The translations under genes and the position numbers were made by a program. From assembly GCF_025499515.1 (NCBI RefSeq), contig NZ_JAMKFA010000009.1, positions 60,768 to 124,767 on the forward strand: 64,000 nucleotides of DNA. The letters run 5' to 3'. The notes below the pieces were generated by a model that saw only the letters and a program-made list of their open reading frames with translations, searched no databases and was not told the DNA's origin. Shown here piece after piece: positions 50,859-58,767 of this stretch (its first letter is position 1; the number at the start of each line of letters is the position of its first letter). The DNA comes from Flavobacterium odoriferum (GTDB lineage Bacteria; Bacteroidota; Bacteroidia; Flavobacteriales; Flavobacteriaceae).

Positions 50859-50904
50859 ATTTGTATGTACAAATGTAGTAATTATTTTATTTGTATGTAC
50901 AAAT
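50859..50904 (-). promoter_or_regulatory. Two palindromic operators overlapping the promoter
   Basis: ATTTGTATGTACAAAT occurs at 50859-50874 and again at 50889-50904, 30 bp apart. On the minus strand these contain the -33 TTTG and the -7 TACATTTG (spacing 22), so two MarR dimers would sit on the promoter. The sequence identity is seen; binding is inferred. Confidence 0.7.
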
Positions 50905-50971
50905 GTGTGTTAATTTTTTATTAAAGTTTTTTTTTAGAATTTTAGATAGTACTTTTGAAAAAAAATAAACG

Positions 50972-51280
50972 ATGACAAACTTAGATCAAAACGCGTGGTG
51001 GAGTCAGTTTTTAGCTGATGAAAACGGAGTTATATTAGATGTACGCACTGAAGATGAATACAACGATGGTTCAATTCCGGAAGCAATAAATATTGATATC
51101 TATAAAGGACAAGGTTTTATTTATAGAGTAGAGGAGTTAGATAAAACCAAAAACTATTATGTGTATTGTGCTGCGGGCGTGCGAAGTTCAAATGCTTGTG
51201 GTGCAATGGAACAACTAGGTTTTGAGAATACCTTTAACTTAATAGGTGGTTTTTCAAACTGGGATGGACCAACGAAATAA
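50972..51280 (+). CDS. Rhodanese-like domain protein
   Basis: The 102-residue single-domain rhodanese has GVILDVRTEDEYNDGSIPEAINIDIY and the active-site loop YYVYCAAGVRSSNACG (Cys at about 66). Such proteins transfer sulfane sulfur or act as carriers. It diverges from the marR operon, and TACTTTTG at 50950-50957 is a possible -7 element. It is the last ordinary gene before the repeat-bounded array begins. Confidence 0.9.
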   Translation: MTNLDQNAWWSQFLADENGVILDVRTEDEYNDGSIPEAINIDIYKGQGFIYRVEELDKTKNYYVYCAAGVRSSNACGAMEQLGFENTFNLIGGFSNWDGPTK

Positions 51281-51284
51281 GAAA

Positions 51285-51316
51285 TGTAAAATCCGTTAAA
51301 AGCGGATTTTACATGA
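51285..51316 (+). terminator. Terminator after the rhodanese gene
   Basis: TGTAAAATCCG / CGGATTTTACA, 11-bp stem, seven-base loop. Confidence 0.8.
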
Positions 51317-51330
51317 TATTACTAATATTT

Positions 51331-51394
51331 CATTCAGCAACGGATTTTTCTTTGGAAAATTCGTTAGTTGTTATTGAAGCAAATGGCTGTTAGC
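51331..51394 (-). repeat. attC-like site A, truncated left end of the array
   Basis: Contains the CATTCAGCA...GGATTTTTC and GAAGCAAATGGCTGTTAGC parts of the element but not the GCTAAC...CGGCTTGC half. It ends with GTTAGC (51389-51394), nine bases before the first cassette gene's stop. Confidence 0.6.
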
Positions 51395-51402
51395 TGTAGT
51401 TT

Positions 51403-51768
51403 TTAATTATTATTCAACTTAATTATTAATGTGTCTTTTTTCTCTGGATTAATGAATTCTGCTTCTGAACTATTATAAAATTTTTCATTAATTAATTTAG
51501 TCTCATATCCATCTTTTGAAAATTCAACATTAAAATCATTATTACAATTTCCAAATCCACAACTAAAAGATTTGTAAGTATTAAAATATCCAATAAAATT
51601 TGTTAACTCTTCACGATTTCCTTGTTCTGAAGTCATTTTAACATTAACTCCTGTAATTCTTTCACCTGTTGACGCATCGACTACAACTCCATCAATTCCA
51701 ACTTCTTTATCACAAGAAATGAAAATACTAAGAATTAAAATTGCTAATAAATTTCTTTTTCTATTCAT
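51403..51768 (-). CDS. Cassette-borne lipoprotein with a regulatory-like beta domain
   Basis: The 121-residue protein has a lipobox (LILSIFISCDKEV, Cys at about 19). A beta domain similar to carboxypeptidase regulatory-like repeats follows: IDGVVVDASTGERITGVNVKMTSEQG...YFNTYKSFSCG. It is the leftmost cassette and ends nine bases from the site A GTTAGC box. Its end arms GTTAGCTGTA and TACAGTTAAC are inverted repeats with one mismatch. Surface anchoring is expected; no function is assigned. Confidence 0.72.
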   Translation of the reverse strand: MNRKRNLLAILILSIFISCDKEVGIDGVVVDASTGERITGVNVKMTSEQGNREELTNFIGYFNTYKSFSCGFGNCNNDFNVEFSKDGYETKLINEKFYNSSEAEFINPEKKDTLIIKLNNN

Positions 51769-51783
51769 CTTTTTAAAATTACA

Positions 51784-51919
51784 GTTAACTTTTCTTGCTT
51801 GAAGAAGTGGTGATAAATCAAGACTAAGGCTTTACAAATATCAACAAAACGTTAATTAAATACCTTTCTAAATTTCAAATAAATCTCGTGCCTCGTCATT
51901 TTTTGAAACTGCTGTTAGC
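51784..51919 (-). repeat. attC-like site B
   Basis: 136 bases from GTTAAC to GTTAGC. Inner TTGCTTG and AAACTGCTG correspond to the L-like boxes. It carries the conserved GTTTTGT...ATTTG on the minus strand (near 51836) but diverges elsewhere. Confidence 0.55.
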
Positions 51920-51931
51920 CGTCGTTGTTTT

Positions 51932-53347
51932 TTAATTTTGTGTTATTTTAGTTTTGTCAAAATATTTTTCTTTATTCATTTGTTCAATTAAATTTTCAAA
52001 TTCTAATTTATTGTTCACAATTAGTATAATTACTGCATTTCCTTTTTTGTCAAAAAAGCTTAAATTTAAAGGCTTGTTTTCAAAGTTTATTTTTGATAAT
52101 TCAGGATAAATTTCTTTTAATTTATCTAAAGTATTTTTCTGGTTTTCATTAATTATAACCAATTGATTTCCCATACCTTCGTTTAGGAATTCAATACTAT
52201 AAGGATGCAAAATTGGAGATGATGAATTCACATTACTTAATCTAAAGTACTTTCGTAACGGAATCGTGATTTCGTTTTCATCTTCATTGTCATAATATAA
52301 ATATAACTTGTTTAATAAAATTGAATAATCCGCATTTGCATTTGGAAATTTTAGACCAAATATTTCTATTGATTTATCTATAAAAACTTTGTCAATTTGT
52401 TTGCTTTCGTTTAAATAGTTTTCAACTAAAGGATAAATTCCTCTTGCAAATCCTTCAATATAAGTATCGCTATACCATTCTTTTTCATCAATTTTTCCAT
52501 TTATATTATTATATGCCCAACCATTTCCTAAAGCTGTTGCTAGTGCTTCATCAAAATATGCACTTGCAAATTTTGAATATTCTGATTTGTTTTCTGCAAA
52601 ATAGGAAACTAATTGCTTTTGAAATTCTTTTGATTGTTCATCATATAAAACGTGACACATTTCGTGTAGAATTACTCCATTTCGACCTGTATAATCAGTT
52701 TCATCAGTTAAAACTCCAATACAAAGGCTATTTCCGTGAGGAGTTGCTGTTGTAGAACCTTTTTTTCCTGGAATTGGATACAAAGCAATTTGAAAGGGAA
52801 TTTCATTTGTCCAAGTTGAATTATAGAATTTATTAAATCTGTTAAAAATTTCAACGTTTAATTTTTTAAATTTGATTAAATTATTTTTTTGGTTTATTAG
52901 TTTCTTTTCATAATCATTCCAAATTATTTCGTCATAAATTTTTTCTGCATCAGATAATATTTTAAATAATTTTTGATATTCTACAATTGGAAGAATGCCA
53001 ATTGTAGATTCTTTGAATTCTATTAAATTTTTTGAATTAACTGCGTTTATTGAAATTAAATCATAGGTTGAGCGATTTGGTCTTCTTTCATCAGGAAATT
53101 CAGATCGGTTGTAACTATAACTTAAATTAATCTTTTTATATTCTTCACAAAGATTTTTAAAATTTGGGTTATTTTGGGTTTTATCTTCAATATATTTTTT
53201 AAAGTATGAAGAAGTTCCATTTCCGTTTGTTGCAGTTTCCATAAAATTAAAAATACAATATGGCTTACTTATTTTGTAAACAAAAAAATCTTGGCCAAAA
53301 GTAGAAGTTGACATCAAAATAAATAAAAGTATTGTTATTTTCTTCAT
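51932..53347 (-). CDS. Cassette-borne secreted HExxH metallopeptidase-like protein
   Basis: The 471-residue protein has a signal peptide ending TSTFGQ (about 18). A zinc-metalloprotease signature, GVILHEMCHVLYDEQ (HEMCH), follows with a downstream FDEALATALGNGWAYN glutamate, so it is a gluzincin-like candidate. The C-terminal part is charged and unrecognised. It ends 13 bases before the site B box. Its own arms GTTAGCCGTC and GACGGCTAAT match at nine of ten positions. The target is unknown; the sequence supports only a predicted peptidase fold. Confidence 0.75.
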   Translation of the reverse strand: MKKITILLFILMSTSTFGQDFFVYKISKPYCIFNFMETATNGNGTSSYFKKYIEDKTQNNPNFKNLCEEYKKINLSYSYNRSEFPDERRPNRSTYDLISINAVNSKNLIEFKESTIGILPIVEYQKLFKILSDAEKIYDEIIWNDYEKKLINQKNNLIKFKKLNVEIFNRFNKFYNSTWTNEIPFQIALYPIPGKKGSTTATPHGNSLCIGVLTDETDYTGRNGVILHEMCHVLYDEQSKEFQKQLVSYFAENKSEYSKFASAYFDEALATALGNGWAYNNINGKIDEKEWYSDTYIEGFARGIYPLVENYLNESKQIDKVFIDKSIEIFGLKFPNANADYSILLNKLYLYYDNEDENEITIPLRKYFRLSNVNSSSPILHPYSIEFLNEGMGNQLVIINENQKNTLDKLKEIYPELSKINFENKPLNLSFFDKKGNAVIILIVNNKLEFENLIEQMNKEKYFDKTKITQN

Positions 53348-53396
53348 AGTTTTTTCTATTTTTTCGTATTATTTGCGTGTTCTGCGATACAATGAC

Positions 53397-53425
53397 GGCT
53401 AATTTTTTCCAAACTGCTGTTATGC
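53397..53425 (-). repeat. Truncated attC-like site C
   Basis: GGCTAATTTTTTCCAAACTG then CTGTTATGC: only the ends of an element remain (29 bases). The left box matches the right end of the metallopeptidase cassette. The following GTTATGC is the R''-like box of the next gene. Confidence 0.45.
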
Positions 53426-53437
53426 GAGCTTGAAATT

Positions 53438-53986
53438 TTAATTGCAGTTCATTTCGTAATCTTTTACAAGTTCAATAACTCCAGCTTCACCTTGCACGGA
53501 TAATGTTTTATCTTCTACTTTTTGTATTATACTTTGACAATCAGACATTTCCTTAGTAATTTCTTTTTTAGAAATTAGTCTGCTCAATCCCTTTGCTTCC
53601 ATATAAATTACTTTGCCATTGGGTTTTTTTATGATGTAAACATTGAAGGCTCTAGTTATCAATTTAAATAATTTAAGTTTGTTCGAGTACATCTCTAATG
53701 CAAATCCTCTATCTTGTATGTTCTCAAAACGTAAAACTTCATCATCATAGATAAAACTGAAAGAATTTACATCAGTTGGCAATAGCTTAATCTTAGAACC
53801 TGTTTTATCTAAGTATACAATTTTTTCTTGTAGTAAGATCTCAAGATTAGTTTTCGAAATATGACCCATTTTTAATTCTACATTTTTTATGGTATCATTT
53901 TTTTTTGTAATTATTTCAACATTTTTAATTTGGGAAAAGGATTTACAAAATCCTAGAATAAGAATAATTAAGGTTGTAAATTTCAT
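53438..53986 (-). CDS. Cassette-borne secreted protein of unknown function
   Basis: The 182-residue protein has a signal peptide ending SFSQ (about 19). The rest is a beta-strand-rich domain with many Lys and Ile residues (IEIITKKNDTIKNVELKMGH, KIVYLDKTGSKIKLLPTDVNSFSFIYDDEV) and two Cys residues near the end. I recognise no family. It lies between the truncated site C and site D. Its end arms are too degraded to pair clearly, unlike most neighbours. Confidence 0.68.
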   Translation of the reverse strand: MKFTTLIILILGFCKSFSQIKNVEIITKKNDTIKNVELKMGHISKTNLEILLQEKIVYLDKTGSKIKLLPTDVNSFSFIYDDEVLRFENIQDRGFALEMYSNKLKLFKLITRAFNVYIIKKPNGKVIYMEAKGLSRLISKKEITKEMSDCQSIIQKVEDKTLSVQGEAGVIELVKDYEMNCN

Positions 53987-54039
53987 GTAATTGCTTTTTA
54001 GTTAATTATTATAAATTCATCATCAAACAAAACAATATT

Positions 54040-54198
54040 GCTTAGCGTATACAGCTTGCACCAGTTGCTGCTGCAATGACTGACCAAAACAAAACTACAA
54101 CATTTCTTAGAAAGATAGAATTGTAGTCACCAGATTATTATCCATGAAAAACAAAATAGCAAGCGCAAGCCCAGAAATAGTGTAAAACGGTTGTTAGC
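54040..54198 (-). repeat. attC-like site D
   Basis: About 159 bases ending GGTTGTTAGC. The left half (GCTTAGCG, then CAGCTTGC) is a degenerate R'/L' pair. The GTTAGC box supplies the stop codon of the next gene (GCTAAC contains TAA on the minus strand). Confidence 0.5.
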
Positions 54199-55060
54199 GA
54201 TTCGGCTTTTCTTTTAAAGTCTTTCTCTTTATTATTTTACTTTCTTTATTACAACGATGATATAAAAAAACACCTATTGAAAATAAAATAAATACAGTTA
54301 TAATAGAATCTTCAATTCCAATTCCACCGCCTGTAAATAAAACCGGTCCTTCAAATTTAGAATGAATAATTTTGCCCATATCATCTAATCCTGTAAGGTT
54401 TGAACCATAAAAAGGTTGGGCAAAATTCCAACCTAAATGAAAGAAAAAAGGTAACCATACTCTTTTAGTATATACAAAAAGCATTGACATTGTAAATCCC
54501 CAACACAGTGATACAAAAAAGCTAAACAAAGTTGCGTTTGGATTAAAAATATGGTAAGTTTCAATTACCATTATTATTAAAATTGCAATGTTAGTTCCTA
54601 ACCAGTTTTCTAATTCGCGTAATATTAAACCTCTAGTAAAAAGATCTTCAATTAGAGCTGCAACAACCAGCGTCATGAATAATTTAAGGGAATAATCTTC
54701 TGTAAGTATGTCAATAATATGATAATATCCCAACAGATATAATATAAAAATAGATAGTGAAATCGCAGAAAATCCAAATGCAAATCCACCAAACATTTCT
54801 TTAGGTAAGTATTTTATTGAAAGTTCTTTAATTTCTCGTTTTTCATACCAACGAAATAAAAAATAGTAGCTTGAAAGCAACACAAAAAAAGAAACTAGAT
54901 GGATTATAGGGTCGGCAGTGTTTTTGTCTTTGATTATACTATAAAATAGAGGTTTTGATACAAAATTTTGTATTCCTACAAAAAGAGAAAAGCAAACAGT
55001 TATTCCCAAAATTATTTTTGTAATTGGAAAATATATGATTTTTCTAATTGATTGATTCAT
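54194..55060 (-). CDS. Cassette-borne CPBP intramembrane metalloprotease
   Basis: From ATG 55060 the protein is 288 residues (MNQSIRKIIYFPITKIILG) with about eight membrane helices. The CPBP motifs are ALIEDLFTRGLILREL (the usual EExxxR has Glu-Asp here), ETYHIF and FHLGWNFAQP with the conserved His and Asn. CPBP proteases process lipoproteins or bacteriocin peptides, or act as immunity proteins. A GTG at 55159 is also in frame, but it would add 33 residues read through a (GATT)10 tract. The stop TAA is part of the site D GCTAAC box. Confidence 0.78.
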   Translation of the reverse strand: MNQSIRKIIYFPITKIILGITVCFSLFVGIQNFVSKPLFYSIIKDKNTADPIIHLVSFFVLLSSYYFLFRWYEKREIKELSIKYLPKEMFGGFAFGFSAISLSIFILYLLGYYHIIDILTEDYSLKLFMTLVVAALIEDLFTRGLILRELENWLGTNIAILIIMVIETYHIFNPNATLFSFFVSLCWGFTMSMLFVYTKRVWLPFFFHLGWNFAQPFYGSNLTGLDDMGKIIHSKFEGPVLFTGGGIGIEDSIITVFILFSIGVFLYHRCNKESKIIKRKTLKEKPNR

Positions 55061-55064
55061 AATG

Positions 55065-55106
<42 letters not shown>

Positions 55107-55174
55107 TGACGAATAGAGCGAGAAATTGTTACAAGGTAAGTAGATTTCAATTTTTCCACTTTTTTAAGCTGATC

Positions 55175-55305
55175 GCTAACGTTTGGCCGCTTGGCAATGT
55201 GGCGGATTAAGGAAGCCTAACCATTCGGTTAAACACTGAATTTACAAGTACAAAACCAACTTCAAATTAAGCCCAATCCCGACATATTGCCAAACGGCGG
55301 TTGGT
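55175..55305 (-). repeat. attC-like site E
   Basis: From GCTAACGTTTGGCCGCTTGG to CCAAACGGCGGTTGGT: 131 bases, GCTAAC opening, and an R''-like GTTGGT box at the gene end. The long complementary inner halves are conspicuous. Confidence 0.65.
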
Positions 55306-55310
55306 AGAAG

Positions 55311-56213
55311 TTATTTTTTTATTTTGAATATTATAGAAACTACATATCTCACAACTACGGGCTTATTTCTCTGTTTTCCTGGAATAAATTTAGGAAGTTT
55401 ATTAATTATTCTTTTTGCTTCTTCTTCAAATAATGTGTCAAATTTATCTTTTTTCAAAGGTTTAACTATTAAATTAATAATAGCTCCTTCTTTGTCAATA
55501 TCAAAAAGCACATGTACTTTTCGCTCAAGATTTTCTTTTTTTGCTTCTTTTGGATATTTTAAATTGTTATCAATATGTTTTTTTATTTCTTCTTCAAAGC
55601 ATTTAAATTGCTCCTTTTTTTCGATTTTTTCACATGAAGAAAATAATGGAATTTGCTCTACAACTGAAAGGGGAATTGGTGTCTCATCAATTTCTTCAAA
55701 TGAGGGTTTTTCTTCATATGTATTTGTATATTTTATTTCACTTTTATTAATATTATTCTCATTTAATTTAAATTCGATTGGAATTACTATTGAAACACTT
55801 ACAATTTTATTTTTATCCATTCCGGGTATGAATTTTGGTAATAGATTAATTATCCTTTTTGCTTCATTTTCAAATACTTTTTTAAGCTCTCTATTGTCAG
55901 CAAAAACTTCTAACTTAATAATATTACCTTTCTCATCAATATTAAACGAGGTTATAACTCTTGATTCTGCTTTAATTTTTTTAGCATCCTCAGGATAAAT
56001 TAAATTGCTTTTAATGTGAGAATTAATCATTCCCATTAAACAATCTATTTGAAATTTTTTAGCCACATCTTTACAGGATTCAGGCAATGGGATTTGTTCA
56101 ACTGCATTAATGGGAATGGGGTCATCACCCAAATCTGCCGAAATAGTTTCAGTATTAATTTGTGCTTTCATATTAAATGAAAGTAAAATCATAATGTAAA
56201 TAATGTTTTTCAT
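55311..56213 (-). CDS. Cassette-borne protein with two TonB C-terminal-like domains
   Basis: The 300-residue protein has a signal peptide ending NMKAQ (about 17) and an internal duplication. Each half contains a stretch like LPESCKDVAKKFQIDCLM, then YPEDAKKIKAESRVITSFNIDEKGNIIKLEV and FENEAKRIINLLPKFIPG, the core of TonB C-terminal domains. The duplicates lie at about residues 45-150 and 190-298. No N-terminal TonB transmembrane anchor is present, so this is a secreted or soluble TonB-like protein. Its cassette ends GTTGGTAGAA / TTCTGCCAAC match at nine of ten bases. Confidence 0.78.
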   Translation of the reverse strand: MKNIIYIMILLSFNMKAQINTETISADLGDDPIPINAVEQIPLPESCKDVAKKFQIDCLMGMINSHIKSNLIYPEDAKKIKAESRVITSFNIDEKGNIIKLEVFADNRELKKVFENEAKRIINLLPKFIPGMDKNKIVSVSIVIPIEFKLNENNINKSEIKYTNTYEEKPSFEEIDETPIPLSVVEQIPLFSSCEKIEKKEQFKCFEEEIKKHIDNNLKYPKEAKKENLERKVHVLFDIDKEGAIINLIVKPLKKDKFDTLFEEEAKRIINKLPKFIPGKQRNKPVVVRYVVSIIFKIKK

Positions 56214-56234
56214 GTAATGTTATTTTTAATTTCT

Positions 56235-56370
56235 GCCAACGTTCTGAGGCTTGCTCTCAGTGGCGTTGAGCCAGCACCAAGCCATTACAAATATAACAAA
56301 ACATTTCATTCAGCAGCGGATTTTCCGTAGGAAAATCCGGAAGTAGCCATTGAAGCAAACCGCTGTTGTG
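56235..56370 (-). repeat. attC-like site F (homogeneous class)
   Basis: 136 bases, near-identical to sites H, I, L, M and N. It has CGTTCTG(A/C)GGCTTGCTCTCAG, the hairpin GGATTTTCCGTAGGAAAATCC (the 9-bp arms flank GTA) and TGAAGCAAACCGCTG. TATATTTG is seen on the minus strand at 56288-56295. Right box GTTGTG. Confidence 0.75.
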
Positions 56371-56379
56371 AGCAGTACT

Positions 56380-57033
56380 TTATTCTTTTAGTGTTTTAAT
56401 TAACCCAAAAATTTTAATTTCTAAATATTCATCCATCGAGATTTTGTCTGGTCTAAATTCATTGAAATTCTCTAGGTTTTCAATTTCGACAGTTTTGGCT
56501 TTTGAGTATTCTTTTGTCTGCTTAAACTTTACGAATAGTTTTTTTTTCAGTTTAAAAAAATTCTTGTAGTTTAAATCATATTTTTTTTCAATTCTTCCAT
56601 CTTTGAATTCAAACACAAGATATTTTTTGTTATAAATATCAGTCCAATTTGATTTTTTAATTTCTATCTGTTTTCCGTATGGAAATGTTTGTATTTTTGA
56701 GAATTCCATAATAATTTTCTTTTTGTCTTTGAAAAAGTCTTTAAAGACAGATCTTGAATTTAAATTTCCTGCTTTTAAAATTAAGATGGTAATATCAGTT
56801 AAAAATAATGAGTCATTTTCGATTGTATAAGTGAAAGTATAAAAACCATTATTTGCGGTTGTCTCAATTGCATCTTCAGGAACTTTAAAGTTAAACTGTT
56901 TTATGTAATCTCGTCCAGTATTATAACTTCTCCATTCATACTTTTTTCCATTATAAACCAAAATGTCAGGAATTTGCTCAGTTGCAAAAACTTTAAAAGA
57001 TATGATTAAGAAAAAAAGAATTAGTTTCTTCAT
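56380..57033 (-). CDS. Cassette-borne secreted protein of unknown function
   Basis: A 217-residue protein with a signal peptide ending VFATE (about 18), followed by alternating charged and aromatic residues (YNGKKYEWRSYNTGRDYIKQFNF, GFYTFTYTIENDSLFLTDITILI). It is very rich in Lys and Phe. I recognise no family. It sits between sites F and G. Its end arms are GTTGTGAGCA and TGCTCACGTC, eight of ten matching as inverted repeats. Envelope or secreted location is likely. Confidence 0.68.
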   Translation of the reverse strand: MKKLILFFLIISFKVFATEQIPDILVYNGKKYEWRSYNTGRDYIKQFNFKVPEDAIETTANNGFYTFTYTIENDSLFLTDITILILKAGNLNSRSVFKDFFKDKKKIIMEFSKIQTFPYGKQIEIKKSNWTDIYNKKYLVFEFKDGRIEKKYDLNYKNFFKLKKKLFVKFKQTKEYSKAKTVEIENLENFNEFRPDKISMDEYLEIKIFGLIKTLKE

Positions 57034-57053
57034 TTATGGATTTTTTGAGTATT

Positions 57054-57186
57054 GCTCACGTCCCGCCAGCTTGCTGAAGGTGGGGGATTGGTTACCCAAA
57101 ACTATCGATTTAAAACTGATTTTCCAAACACAAAACCAACATTAAATTTAGCCTTAAAGCCCCACTTGCAGCAAACTGCTGTTAGC
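57054..57186 (-). repeat. attC-like site G
   Basis: About 133 bases from GCTCACG to GTTAGC with a GC-rich CCCGCCAGCTTGCTGAAGG left half. The promoter-like TTTTGTGTTTG on the minus strand replaces TATATTTG. Divergent from the homogeneous class. Confidence 0.6.
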
Positions 57187-57195
57187 TGTAGTACA

Positions 57196-57810
57196 TTAAT
57201 TTCCAAAAGTGTATTCAGTATTTAAAGTATTAGTAGGCTTTTCTTTTCTATAGAGATTTAGCGTTTCTTTTAAGAAATTAAATAAAATTGGATGAGAATT
57301 TTCATTAGGAGATTGAAGTTGCAGAAATACTACTCTAGATTTATTTTTGATTATTGTAGGAATGGAATGTCCATCTAACACAATTCTCGAATTGCTTTTG
57401 TTTTCTAAAATATTTATTGGAGTTTTAAAAATTTGAGTAAATAAATTGTAATAATTGATAAACTGAGATTTATCTATAATTAATGAATCAATCTCTTGGG
57501 TGGAATATTTATTTCTGATTTCAAGGTCTTCTATGACTAAAGATTGAACTTCCCTTTTATCGAATTTTTCTTGATTTTGTAAGTTTTTAATTTTTTGGGA
57601 ATTCTTTTTATATTGCTTATCCTCAAGCATTTTTTTGGAAATAGTATCTAATTTTCTAGTTTCAATAATCAAAATATCCTCCTTTTCAATTACTCTAATT
57701 TTAAACCCTTTTTTTCGCATATGGGAATACCCTTCAAATGAAATTTCTTTGTCTTGACAAAAAACATTTGTAAAGTAAATTAAGAAAAATGATAAGAGTA
57801 TAGTTCTCAT
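57196..57810 (-). CDS. Cassette-borne secreted protein of unknown function
   Basis: The 204-residue protein from ATG 57810 (MRTILLSFFLIYFTNVFCQDKE) has a signal peptide. A longer start at 57921 would read 37 residues out of site H and is unlikely. The middle is strongly charged with repeated ETRKLDTISKKMLEDKQYKKN and then EVQSLVIEDLEIRNKYSTQEI, so mixed helix is likely. I recognise no family. The end arms GTTAGCTGTA and TACAGCTAAC are perfect inverted repeats, and 13 of 14 match if extended. Confidence 0.7.
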   Translation of the reverse strand: MRTILLSFFLIYFTNVFCQDKEISFEGYSHMRKKGFKIRVIEKEDILIIETRKLDTISKKMLEDKQYKKNSQKIKNLQNQEKFDKREVQSLVIEDLEIRNKYSTQEIDSLIIDKSQFINYYNLFTQIFKTPINILENKSNSRIVLDGHSIPTIIKNKSRVVFLQLQSPNENSHPILFNFLKETLNLYRKEKPTNTLNTEYTFGN

Positions 57811-57846
57811 AATGTGATTTTTACGAAAAGTTTGGAGTGTATTACA

Positions 57847-57982
57847 GCTAACGTTCTGCGGCTTGCTCTCAGTGGCGTTGAACCAACACCAAGCCATTAC
57901 AAATATAACAAAACATTCCATTCAGCAGCGGATTTTCCGTAGGAAAATCCAGAAGTAGCCATTGAAGCAAACCGCTGTTATG
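57847..57982 (-). repeat. attC-like site H (homogeneous class)
   Basis: 136 bases from GCTAAC to GTTATG, with TATATTTG (minus strand, 57900-57907) and the GGATTTTCC-GTA-GGAAAATCC hairpin. Confidence 0.75.
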
Positions 57983-57987
57983 AGCAG

Positions 57988-58616
57988 TTATTCTGTAAAT
58001 GGTTCTCTTAATTCAAACTTTTTTGTCTGTTCATTAAGAATATAAATTTTCGGTATACAATAAGAGCAATCATCATAAAAGCCAAGTGAATCTGGAGGAT
58101 TTACAATAAGCATTCTACTGTCAGCCTTAAATTTATAACCTAATTCCGAATTTGGTGCATCATAAATTTTTCCAGTTCTGCGGTCAATTATTACACTCAT
58201 TTTACAAGGTGCGCCGCAACCCCAATATGATATTGAGTAATGACCTGCAAAATGAGAATCTTCAGAATTATAATCATTAAGTATTGCAGTTCTATACTCT
58301 TGTCCTAGTTCATTAGAATTTAAATCTAAACTTGCATTTTTAATATTTTCAATATTTACTTTAAAATCATTAAAAGAAATATATGGTTCAAATTTTCTTG
58401 AAGAATAATAAATTTTCTTTTTATCGATTGTTGTATCGCCATAAATTTTTATTCCATTTTTATTCCATTTTCATTATATATTTCATCAACAATGATTTTT
58501 GTTTTTTTTGATTTTATCAATGTGTCAATCTTAGGCTGACTTTTTTTCACAGCCTTTTGATTGTCATTACAAGACAAAACTAAAAGTGCTAATATGGAAA
58601 AATATACGTTCTTCAT
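57988..58616 (-). pseudogene. Lipoprotein gene broken by an 11-bp tandem duplication
   Basis: From ATG 58616 the gene reads MKNVYFSILALLVLSCNDNQ (a lipobox) and continues to EIYNENGIKME, then stops. On the plus strand ATTTTTATTCC occurs twice in tandem at 58445-58455 and 58456-58466. Removing one copy (11 bases) joins the frame into ENGIKIYGDTTIDKKKIYYSS and onward to the 70-residue C-terminal part (MSVIIDRRTGKIYDAPNSELGYKF...) ending at 57988, giving a 205-residue lipoprotein. The 70-residue tail alone has no signal. The end arms GTTATGAGCA / TGCTCATAAC are perfect. Sequencing error is an alternative. Confidence 0.8.
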
Positions 58617-58623
58617 AATTGCT

Positions 58624-58759
58624 CATAACGTTCTGTGGCTTGCTTTCAGTGGCGTTGAACCAGCACCAAGCTATTACAAATATAACAAAACATTCCATTG
58701 AGCAGCGGATTTTCCGTAGGAAAATCCGGAAGTAGCCATTGAAGCAAACCGCTGTTAGC
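58624..58759 (-). repeat. attC-like site I (homogeneous class)
   Basis: 136 bases. Left CATAAC-type box, right GTTAGC; minus-strand TATATTTG at 58677-58684. The two boxes do not match each other. Confidence 0.75.
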
Positions 58760-58767
58760 AGTAGGTT

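Noticed and set aside
55324..55998. 224-residue plus-strand frame opposite the TonB-like cassette gene
   Set aside because: The minus frame has a signal peptide and duplicated TonB-like domains; the plus frame has neither and runs against cassette orientation.
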